Assembly: GCF_011762185.1 (NCBI RefSeq) | Contig: NZ_JAASQJ010000001.1 | Coordinates: 1,612,001-1,676,000 of the forward strand | Origin: Dyadobacter arcticus | Lineage (GTDB): Bacteria; Bacteroidota; Bacteroidia; Cytophagales; Spirosomataceae | DNA length: 64,000 nt | Direction of reading: 5' to 3' | Shown: positions 25,456-33,285 of the stretch, piece after piece | Position numbering within the stretch: the first letter of the stretch is position 1 | Layout of the letters: each line of letters starts with the position of its first letter | Program-made: the position numbers and the translations under genes | Notes under the pieces: model-generated | Databases searched by the model: none | What the model was told of the DNA's origin: nothing | Seen by the model: only the letters and a program-made list of their open reading frames with translations

Positions 25456-27813
25456 ATGCTAAAAGACTATTTAAAAATTGCATTCAGGAACATTCGGCGC
25501 AGAAAGTTTTATGCCGCAGTTAATGTGGGCGGACTGGCAATCGGACTGGCGGTTTCCCTGACTATTGTGTTTTATGTAAAACATGAATTTACATACGATT
25601 ATCATAATGATAAATCGGATAGGATTGTTAGGATTACATCGAAGTTCGAAACGCCTGACAAACCAATGTTAATTGCAAGTACTCCTGTTTTGCTGGCCGC
25701 TTATCTCAAGAAGGACTACAGTGAAATAGAAAAAACGGCGCGCCTACAAATAACAGAGGCAGCTGTGAAACACAACCAGTGGTTACAGAATGAGCCGAAT
25801 GTTTATTTTTGTGAGCAATCGGTCTTTGAGATATTTTCTTTTGTCTTTCTAGAAGGAAGTATGGCGGATGCGTTACTAAGACCTAATACCACAGTCATAA
25901 CCCAGAAATTTGCGGAAAAATATTTTGGCACGGCTCATGCATTGGGACGAACTATTCAGATTAATAAAACGCATTATGAAATTACCGGGGTGATCGCCGA
26001 TTTACCTTCAAATTCGGACTTAAAGATATCGGTTATGTTGTCGCGCAACTTTTTAGATACCAAGGATTGGCTAACGGATGATTTTCCAGTTTACACCTTC
26101 GCACTTTTCACAAAAGCCCCTAATTTAAAGTCCTTCGATAGAAAGCTATTCGCCCTTAGCCAGCGATATATTCAACCGGAACTTAAAGCGCAGGGAGCGG
26201 ACGGATATAAGCTCATTTTCGAGACTGAGGCATTAAAGGATGTCCACTATAATGTCGGCAAAATGGGCGATACGCCAAAAGGAAATAAGCAATATGGCTA
26301 TCTTTTCTCATTGCTGGCCTTGTTCGTGCTCATCATCGCCGTTTTGAACTACATCAATCTGACGACATCCACTGCTGTGGAAAGAACACGAGAAGTAGGT
26401 ATTAGAAAGGCAAATGGTGCCAGGCGCGGTCAGCTAATTTTCCAGTTTCTTTTCGAGTCTTTTATCATTACCACACTGTCAGTGATACTTGGTGCGCTGA
26501 TCCTGAAAATCTCAATACCGTTCTTGAACAGCCTGCTTCAAATAAGCATTATAGTGGAATGGAGTAACATGCTTCTTGTTGCTGCGCTAAGTCTGTTGGT
26601 GATTACCATTTTTGCTGGTGTTTACCCATCATTGATGTTGTCGGCTTTTAAGCCGGTTCAGGCCTTAAAGGGGACGTTAACCACGAATGGGCATTCTATT
26701 TGGCTTAGAAAAGGCATCACGCTTTTTCAATTTTCCCTAATGGTGGCAATGGTGTTTGGAGTTTTGGTCATTCGTCAGCAAATGAAATTTTTACGGAATC
26801 ACAATCCCGGTTTCGACAAAGACCAAGTAGTGGCAGTTCAGGCCCCTGACGATTCTGTTGCACGCTCCAAAATGAATGCTTTTGCGACAATGCTTCGCCA
26901 ACAAAGCAGTGTGCGGCGGGTCACAGCTGGCACAGATGTGATGCAGATGGACGCAACATATCCGGCGGCTACAACGATCTTCAAATCCAATGGTAAGAGA
27001 AAAGAGGTCATCAGCAGCTATTTTTTTATTGATGAATATTTTATTCCCCTATTGGACATTAAATTATTGCAAGGCAGGAACATATCCTCAGGCCATGTTT
27101 GGGATAAAAATGGCGCATTCATTGTAAACGAAGCCTTTGTAAAAATGTCAGGGTGGAAAAACCCTGTTGGACAAGCGATCGAAGGTTTTCGTCATAAGGG
27201 AGAGGTTATTGGTGTGGTCAAAGACTTTAATTACGAGTCGGTGCACAGCCCGATAGAACCTTTGGTTATGGTTTATAACACCTCTCCTGTTGCTTCCCTT
27301 ATGATAAAAACGAACCCTGAAAACCTTTCTTTAATTGAAGGCGCCTGGAAGAATCACTATCCTGATTTCCCATTCGAATATAGGTTTTTGGACAGCGTTT
27401 TTGAAACTCAATTCAGAAGGGACGACGTCATGATGACGCTGTTTAACATATTTGCATTCCTGACCGTTTTTGTATCCTGCTTGGGTTTGCTAAGCCTGGT
27501 TACATTTTCGACCGGCCTGAGAATAAAAGAAATAGGCGTTAGAAAAGTGCTTGGCGCGTCAGTCTTAGGGCTCGTAGCATTATTAATCAAAGAATATCTG
27601 TATATCGTCGTGCTGGCAATTTTACTTGCAAGTCCGCTTGCTTTTTATGCGATGAACCTGTGGCTCTGCAAGTTTGCATATCACATTGAGATAAGCTGGT
27701 GGGGATGCCTGTTGGCCGGGCTTATTTCCCTTACTGTCGCTCTAATTACGGTCAGCTTTCGAAGCATAACCGCAGCGCTGGCCAATCCGGTCCAATCATT
27801 AAAAGCGGAATGA
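25456..27813 (+). CDS. MacB-type ABC permease with two FtsX domains
   Basis: A protein of 785 residues, the common Bacteroidetes class beginning MLKDYLKIAFRNIRRRKFYA. The order is helix, MacB-PCD (about 45-260), three FtsX helices (about 275-410), a helix near 425-445, a second PCD (about 460-640) and three more FtsX helices ending ALANPVQSLKAE. The ATG at 25456 is preferred to the TTG at 25450. No ATPase is adjacent downstream. The efflux operon ATPase ends 555 bases upstream and could serve it, but linkage is uncertain. These permeases usually export peptides or lipophilic drugs in a stress response. Confidence 0.92.
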   Translation: MLKDYLKIAFRNIRRRKFYAAVNVGGLAIGLAVSLTIVFYVKHEFTYDYHNDKSDRIVRITSKFETPDKPMLIASTPVLLAAYLKKDYSEIEKTARLQITEAAVKHNQWLQNEPNVYFCEQSVFEIFSFVFLEGSMADALLRPNTTVITQKFAEKYFGTAHALGRTIQINKTHYEITGVIADLPSNSDLKISVMLSRNFLDTKDWLTDDFPVYTFALFTKAPNLKSFDRKLFALSQRYIQPELKAQGADGYKLIFETEALKDVHYNVGKMGDTPKGNKQYGYLFSLLALFVLIIAVLNYINLTTSTAVERTREVGIRKANGARRGQLIFQFLFESFIITTLSVILGALILKISIPFLNSLLQISIIVEWSNMLLVAALSLLVITIFAGVYPSLMLSAFKPVQALKGTLTTNGHSIWLRKGITLFQFSLMVAMVFGVLVIRQQMKFLRNHNPGFDKDQVVAVQAPDDSVARSKMNAFATMLRQQSSVRRVTAGTDVMQMDATYPAATTIFKSNGKRKEVISSYFFIDEYFIPLLDIKLLQGRNISSGHVWDKNGAFIVNEAFVKMSGWKNPVGQAIEGFRHKGEVIGVVKDFNYESVHSPIEPLVMVYNTSPVASLMIKTNPENLSLIEGAWKNHYPDFPFEYRFLDSVFETQFRRDDVMMTLFNIFAFLTVFVSCLGLLSLVTFSTGLRIKEIGVRKVLGASVLGLVALLIKEYLYIVVLAILLASPLAFYAMNLWLCKFAYHIEISWWGCLLAGLISLTVALITVSFRSITAALANPVQSLKAE

Positions 27814-28042
27814 CTAAATGTGGTCAAAAACTGAATTCACCATATCCATAGACGGATCAAGTAGATCTTTAGGATATTGGACCACGGAAAAAATTCTTTC
27901 CTGTGTATCGCAGCATTAAGATTGTTTTAACGCTTATAATTATACGCAAAGAATATCACATTTGCCCTGCCGACGTAATCGTACCGAATGATTCGATAAC
28001 CATTTCCGAAGGCAGGCCAAATGCGGGACAGATATTGCTAAA

Positions 28043-29299
28043 TCATCTGCTTACAATGACAGACCCTTTTGGCCTGACGGTATTAGGAACAGGAATTTGA
28101 ACCGGCTCCATTTCTTCGGTTACCATTCCGTCAGCGGCAATTTTCAAAGAATGCAAAAAGTTGAAGTTGCCAATGCTGAAGTCCACATTGGTATGCTGAT
28201 TAACTATGAACAACTTGTCCTCTGCGGAAGAAAAAACAATGGAGAAATCCTGACTTGTTTTAAACGCTACACCTCCGGGTCCCGGATAGATAGGCCCTGA
28301 ATTTTTAAGCTCGAACGTTTGTATGGACGAAGGAGCCATGGGGTTTGAAGTGTTGTATACTTGTACGGTATTATCGGCTGAATTAAGAACGTACATGCGA
28401 TCTCCTGCTTTATTCGTGCGGATCCAGCAAGCCGCTTTTCCAGCAGCTACGGATGTTTGAAGGGTCAGAGCGCCAGTAATACCATTGATTGCATACACAT
28501 TCACCATTCCTTGTAGCGGGTTACCCACATATAATACGGATCCTGACGGATGCTGCCATAATCCCAATGCTGTGCCGTTCATGCCTGGTACTACATAAGG
28601 CGAACCTGCTACCGGGGTTAAATTACCCGATCCGCTGATCGTAAAAGTGCGTAGGGTGCCAGCCGGGGGCATTAACATAAAACCAAGGAAGTCGGTGCCG
28701 AACAAAAATTTGCCGTCGCGGGATACCAGTGCGTTGGAAGGAGAAGTACCTGCTGTCGTTTCAAATTTCGCCCCTGGAATAGGCGTCAATTTTCCCACAC
28801 CATCAATTGTAAATGTAGAATAGTTTGGAAGCTGCGGAGTAGCATGCAAGGGGTCTTGACTCTTGTTGAGTACAAATACAAAATTGCCGGAAACGTCTAT
28901 TACCACAGGGGTTTGCCCATTGGATGGGAAGGGTGATCCGGGAACATGCTCAAGTGCCCCATCGACTTTTATGCTAAATACCGCAATCGTATTGCTGCCC
29001 GAATTTACAGCCATAAGGAATTTCCCATCTGTGGATACCCTTAACTCATAATCAGAATCAAGTGGTCCCAATATTTGCATGGGGTTACCAACGCCTGATC
29101 CTTTGGTAAGAAAAGGACTGCCCATCAAAGGTTCCAATGACCCATCGCTCTTGACCTTATAGGCAAGTACAGCATTTTGGTTGTCTTCGAAGTTATTGGT
29201 TTGTATATAAAGAATGTCAGTACCAACAGTTGGGTTCTCGTGGTCCGTGCAGGAAAAGAGTACGACAGAAAACAAAAGAAGAAAAAGTGCGCGCCTCAT
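28043..29299 (-). CDS. Lactonase-like seven-bladed beta-propeller lipoprotein
   Basis: A protein of 418 residues. The start is set at 29299 (MRRALFLLLFSVVLFSC), where a lipobox gives Cys17. Upstream in-frame codons would bury the signal. Repeated blades such as DGKFLMAVNSGSNTIAVFSI, SGNFVFVLNKS and GDRMYVLNSADNTVQVYN match the 6-phosphogluconolactonase/YncE propeller family (PF10282 type). It is lipid-anchored and probably periplasmic or surface-exposed, so a cytoplasmic pgl role is unlikely. It is a single gene converging on the permease. Confidence 0.85.
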   Translation of the reverse strand: MRRALFLLLFSVVLFSCTDHENPTVGTDILYIQTNNFEDNQNAVLAYKVKSDGSLEPLMGSPFLTKGSGVGNPMQILGPLDSDYELRVSTDGKFLMAVNSGSNTIAVFSIKVDGALEHVPGSPFPSNGQTPVVIDVSGNFVFVLNKSQDPLHATPQLPNYSTFTIDGVGKLTPIPGAKFETTAGTSPSNALVSRDGKFLFGTDFLGFMLMPPAGTLRTFTISGSGNLTPVAGSPYVVPGMNGTALGLWQHPSGSVLYVGNPLQGMVNVYAINGITGALTLQTSVAAGKAACWIRTNKAGDRMYVLNSADNTVQVYNTSNPMAPSSIQTFELKNSGPIYPGPGGVAFKTSQDFSIVFSSAEDKLFIVNQHTNVDFSIGNFNFLHSLKIAADGMVTEEMEPVQIPVPNTVRPKGSVIVSR

Positions 29300-30330
29300 A
29301 GTTATGGAATTTAGTTGAAAAATGATAAAATTATTTGAATACCCAATTGAACAATTCGTAGCTGATTTTACCGAAACAACAATTACTGTTCCACTCATTT
29401 TGAACCGAGGAATGAACCTTGCGCTTTATGTTTTATCCCACTTTGAGCAAATGTTGTCTGATAATGGAGCGTATCGGGGATTTTAAATGACTGATTTCAG
29501 ATTTTTGTATGAGATCGTTGCGAGCTGATGACTTTTGATTTCTTTGGCTATCGTGTGACTTGCAAGATATTCTTTGGTTGGGAACACGGCCTTAACACAT
29601 TCTGATTTTTAAACCAATCTATATTGAACCCAATGATTAGCTACTTCTGTCCAAATCTGGCAACAGTTGAAGCAGGCAAAACAGTCATTGACGAAGCACG
29701 AGGTAGATAGGCAAGCGCTGACCGGTCCTGAACTGCAAGCAATAACAACTCGCGATTTCAGGCAAGGCCGATTGGCGCAGGTATGCGACATATTTCTGTT
29801 CTGCTGCTATACTGGTTTGGCGTATACTGATGTTTTCAAGCTGAAACGTTCGGAAATTATCGATGGTAGCGATGGTGAAAAGTGGATAGTCATGAAGAGA
29901 CAGAGTGTAAATTCAGTGGTCTTGTAATGGCTTGCGACGGCGGATATTATTATGCTGTGAATAGCAAGCGCAGACCGTAGCATCAATTACGATCCAGTAA
30001 AAAGTCATTTTTTATTGGAAGTACCCGAAGCGATGATTTCGGCAGTCCGCCTAGTGCAGTTGCTCCACCTCCAATCATAACAGAAGTGAAGTAAATCTTT
30101 TCTTCCAGTTATTGTAGCGTGGTTTGATAACAAGTGAATTTACAGTAAATGTCAATTCAACGAAATCCCACTTGTTCCGATTCGATCATCAGGTAATAGT
30201 GACGTGCTAAATCAAAAGAAAGTAGTAAAAGATCTAAACTGCTTGAAGGTAACATTCCGAAAAAAGAAACGATAGTGATGGGTACAGTCGATCTTTAGTA
30301 TTTTCTTAGATAGAAAATAGGAAGGATTAT
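29300..30330. other. Gene-poor stretch with an integrase fragment
   Basis: Apart from the truncated recombinase at 29667-29927, I see no complete gene. 29930-30290 has no recognisable product. A TATTTTCT-N5-AGAAAATA inverted repeat (30299-30319) lies directly before the ribosome site GGAAGG of the sigma-factor gene and may act in its translation or transcription control. Confidence 0.4.
29667..29927 (+). pseudogene. Truncated tyrosine recombinase (integrase) fragment
   Basis: From about 29694 the frame reads HEVDRQALTGPEL...CDIFLFCCYTGLAYTD, KLKRSEI and DGEKWIVMKRQ. It aligns residue by residue with the middle of the intact integrase at 42469-43695 (REVDRQALTEGEL, DIFLFCCYTGLAYAD, KLKRTEI). 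The N-terminal SAM-like domain and the catalytic His-x-x-Arg and Tyr parts are gone, and no ATG is present. It marks an older integration event by the same integrase family. Confidence 0.85.
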
Positions 30331-30927
30331 ATGGCTAAGGAGCATTGGCAAAAGGACTTGCAGCTTATCAACGCCTGGCAGAATGGTAATGAGCGGGCAT
30401 TTGCAGAAATCTACAAACAGAATTATGTGAAGGTTAAAGGGGCGTTGGTTCAGAACCTGGGCATATCTGCTGAAATGGCCGAAGAGATGTTCGATGAGGC
30501 AATGATTGTTTTAAATGAAAAAAAGAGGACGTTTATCTTGGAAGGTTTGCTTTCCACATTTCTATATAAAATCGCAAAAAACAAGAGTATTGATGAATTG
30601 AGAAAGGGGCAGGTCAAAATGTTAAAAAATTCGATTGATCTGGATGATGCGGAGGCTGAGATCAACGATTGGAGTTCGCAAACTTTTGACCATACTACTT
30701 TTGCATTCGACACAGAGGAGGCTGATAAGATTTTACGGCAAGCGCTCCATATAATGGATGGGTCTATTTGCGGAAATATCTTCAATCTTCAATATTGGGG
30801 AAGACTTAAACTAAAAGACGTCGCGGAAAACCTGCAGATGAACGAAAGTTATATTCGAAGAAAGGTGAAGGAATGTGAAAGGAAGTTAAAAGAAACTGTT
30901 GAAATTTTGAGAAGCAGGGAGCTATGA
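30331..30927 (+). CDS. ECF-type RNA polymerase sigma factor
   Basis: A protein of 198 residues. Region 2 is at about 15-85 (AWQNGNERAFAEIYKQNY, then STFLYKIAKNKSIDELRK) and region 4 at about 135-190 (LKLKDVAENLQMNESYIRRKVKECERKL). GGAAGG stands 8 bases before the ATG. It overlaps the next gene by ATGA (30924-30927), a standard sigma/anti-sigma coupling. The regulon probably includes nearby envelope genes (inference). Confidence 0.92.
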   Translation: MAKEHWQKDLQLINAWQNGNERAFAEIYKQNYVKVKGALVQNLGISAEMAEEMFDEAMIVLNEKKRTFILEGLLSTFLYKIAKNKSIDELRKGQVKMLKNSIDLDDAEAEINDWSSQTFDHTTFAFDTEEADKILRQALHIMDGSICGNIFNLQYWGRLKLKDVAENLQMNESYIRRKVKECERKLKETVEILRSREL

Positions 30928-31682
30928 CAAGCCAGGAAAAGGATGACGTGATCCACCGGGTCCTGTTTGGAACGGCCACAACAGAAGACCAGACGCTTTT
31001 TGATTTATGGATGACTACGGACTCAGAGTTTAAAGAAACTTTTGAATTTCGGAAGCATCTGGGAGGACAGTTGCGACTGAAAAAACGGGATGAACTTAAA
31101 CTGACTTTCGAACAGATCAGGCAGGAGATGGACAGGGGGGAGTCGTTGCAGGATGATCTGCGTGTGATTCCGCTTTGGAAACGGGGATGGGTGGTTGCTG
31201 CAGCATCTGTTGTGCTTTTACTTGGTGTTTTCGTAGTGTTCAGGAATTCGTTTACGCCCGATCATCGAGCATCCATCTCAGCCGCAGATACCACTATTGT
31301 GCCCAAAGATTCTCTCCGGCTCAAAGCTCATAAGATGCACATCGCTTCTGATTCAAAAAAGCCAGATGTGCCGAAACCTGACCATCGTTTCCAAATGAAG
31401 GAGCTTTCCTTATATGAAACCAATGATGTAAGTCTGGGTTTTGGGAAAAATGAAAAGTCGGCTAATGTTGTGCCTGTGCTGTTTTTTCCAGGGAAACAAT
31501 GGCAATATGAATTTGAGGACACGCTTAAAATTTACATTCCGAAAACCGAATGGGGTCGGCAGTGGATACTAATTTATAACCAATCCGAAGACCAGTATTG
31601 GCTGGGCGACCGGAAGGAAAAGTTTTCGGTTATCAAGGGTTTGGAGGGACTAAGGTCTCTCAATAAGCCTATTCAGAATTAG
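30924..31682 (+). CDS. Putative single-pass anti-sigma factor
   Basis: A protein of 252 residues. A cytoplasmic helical part of about 85 residues precedes one membrane segment (about 88-107: GWVVAAASVVLLLGVFVVF). A periplasmic domain of about 140 residues with no known motif follows. Layout and ATGA overlap with the sigma gene indicate an anti-sigma role, although the N-terminus lacks the zinc-binding HxxxCxxC motif. It converges on the M48 peptidase gene with a 14-base overlap of the 3' ends. Confidence 0.72.
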   Translation: MTSQEKDDVIHRVLFGTATTEDQTLFDLWMTTDSEFKETFEFRKHLGGQLRLKKRDELKLTFEQIRQEMDRGESLQDDLRVIPLWKRGWVVAAASVVLLLGVFVVFRNSFTPDHRASISAADTTIVPKDSLRLKAHKMHIASDSKKPDVPKPDHRFQMKELSLYETNDVSLGFGKNEKSANVVPVLFFPGKQWQYEFEDTLKIYIPKTEWGRQWILIYNQSEDQYWLGDRKEKFSVIKGLEGLRSLNKPIQN

Positions 31683-33285
31683 TGTTTTTTTGATAGATCA
31701 GCCAGTCTTCCACGATATTGTCACGCGTCCTAAAATAAATCTGGACCTTATCATAACAATAAAAATGACCGCCTGAAACGGGGACCAGTCTCGAAGGGTT
31801 GCCGTATTTCTCTTTCATTTTCCGGATCGGGTCGCCGTGGCGGATACCCTGGGCCGTAGCCAGGCCGTTGACGGTCGAATGCCCCTGAATAACCTGAAAA
31901 GCGCCTTTTTTTAGCAGGATTTTATAGACATGCAGCCCGTTAAATGCATTGTATTGAAAATGCACCAGATTGGGTTTAGGTAAATTTTTCCGTTGGTCGA
32001 CAGGGAGGTTATCGGGCAGGGGCAATGATAACCCGTTCATGCTTTGCTCAATGCCGACAGGAGCGGATCGTTGAATACTTCGGGAGCCTGCCAGTGTTTG
32101 TCTTTCTATCCAGTCAATGATCTCATTTTCTTTGGCCCGCTTTTGTAGAAGAGCTGCTATTTTTCTATTGAACTCAATCTCAAAAGCGCCGTCCGCGTTG
32201 GCCAGATCAATTTGTGCCGCCTCATATTCTTTTAAGCGCACCAATGCGATTCCCCTCAGCAAAAAAGCATCCGGAGAAATGGTGGTCCGGGTTTGCTGAA
32301 GCTGGTCGATCATTTCGCGGACAGTTCCATTGCGGTTAAGCAACAGCATGGATGTTGCCAAGTTGATATGGGCTGCCATATAAGTTTTGTCCAGTGCAAC
32401 TGCTTTTTCAAAATTCCTGATGGCGCCCTCTAGTAAAGCTTCAAATTCATTGCCTTCCTCTTCGTTACCCTGCCTGTTCTTACCCAACAAACGATTTTCC
32501 GTATCGAGCTCTGCGGGCAGTTTAAATGGCATTGATCTCGTCTTGATCCAGGCGCCGGTCAACACCTGCTGCAATTGAGAAAGGCCAAGGTTATTCAAAA
32601 ACTCCTTTGCAGGGATACGGCTCGAAAGGTCTGAAAAACAGTGTTCTGCTGCGGCATATTCGCCTTTCAGATATAAAAATTTCCCTACTTCAAATGTGGA
32701 TGCCAATTGCTGTGCCTGCTGCGCGTACAGATCGATGGATACGAGCCTTTCCTCCCTGGTCGGGTAGCCCTTCAAAGAGTCGGGAAGCTGGTAGGCCGTG
32801 TATATTTTTTTCAAAAGGGGCCTGGCCACTTTGAACGTTTGGTATCCGGTTGCGAACGCCTGGATGAGCCCATACAGATCGGCTTCTTTTTCCATTTCCT
32901 TATTGCGTTCACTTAATTCATTTCCAGGTGTGGCAAAGCCAAAAGGATGACGATGATTGACAAAAAAATGGGTTAGTTCATGGCTGATGATAAACGCCAG
33001 AGCCGATAAGGAATCTCTACCCATTTGGCGGCATACATCATAAAGCTTTTCATCAATGATCAATTGTGCTTCGGGTTCCGGGCTGAACCGCGCGATCCGG
33101 TTTGACTTACCCATGGGCATCACCAGTTTAGGTACCTGTCGCAGGTCGTCAAAGCCCAGCGATACCTGCCTGATCACGCCGGAAGTCACCTGGTATTTGT
33201 AATGCGCAACCGGCAACTCCTGCGCGGCCAGGGGCACGACGCTTGCGATGAGGAACAGGAAGCAAAAATATAGGGATTTAATCAT
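31669..33285 (-). CDS. Secreted M48-family metallopeptidase with TPR-like repeats
   Basis: A protein of 538 residues. The start at 33285 begins a clear signal peptide (MIKSLYFCFLFLIASVVPLA, cleavage near AAQ) and makes an ATGA overlap with the CHAT gene stop. The zinc site is HELTH (102-106) with a downstream glutamate in MEKEADLYG (about 134), typical of M48. About residues 200-390 form TPR-like helical repeats, and the last 110 residues are a separate beta-rich domain. It probably acts in the periplasm as a quality-control or signalling protease, together with the CHAT peptidase translated just before it. Confidence 0.87.
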   Translation of the reverse strand: MIKSLYFCFLFLIASVVPLAAQELPVAHYKYQVTSGVIRQVSLGFDDLRQVPKLVMPMGKSNRIARFSPEPEAQLIIDEKLYDVCRQMGRDSLSALAFIISHELTHFFVNHRHPFGFATPGNELSERNKEMEKEADLYGLIQAFATGYQTFKVARPLLKKIYTAYQLPDSLKGYPTREERLVSIDLYAQQAQQLASTFEVGKFLYLKGEYAAAEHCFSDLSSRIPAKEFLNNLGLSQLQQVLTGAWIKTRSMPFKLPAELDTENRLLGKNRQGNEEEGNEFEALLEGAIRNFEKAVALDKTYMAAHINLATSMLLLNRNGTVREMIDQLQQTRTTISPDAFLLRGIALVRLKEYEAAQIDLANADGAFEIEFNRKIAALLQKRAKENEIIDWIERQTLAGSRSIQRSAPVGIEQSMNGLSLPLPDNLPVDQRKNLPKPNLVHFQYNAFNGLHVYKILLKKGAFQVIQGHSTVNGLATAQGIRHGDPIRKMKEKYGNPSRLVPVSGGHFYCYDKVQIYFRTRDNIVEDWLIYQKNTNSE

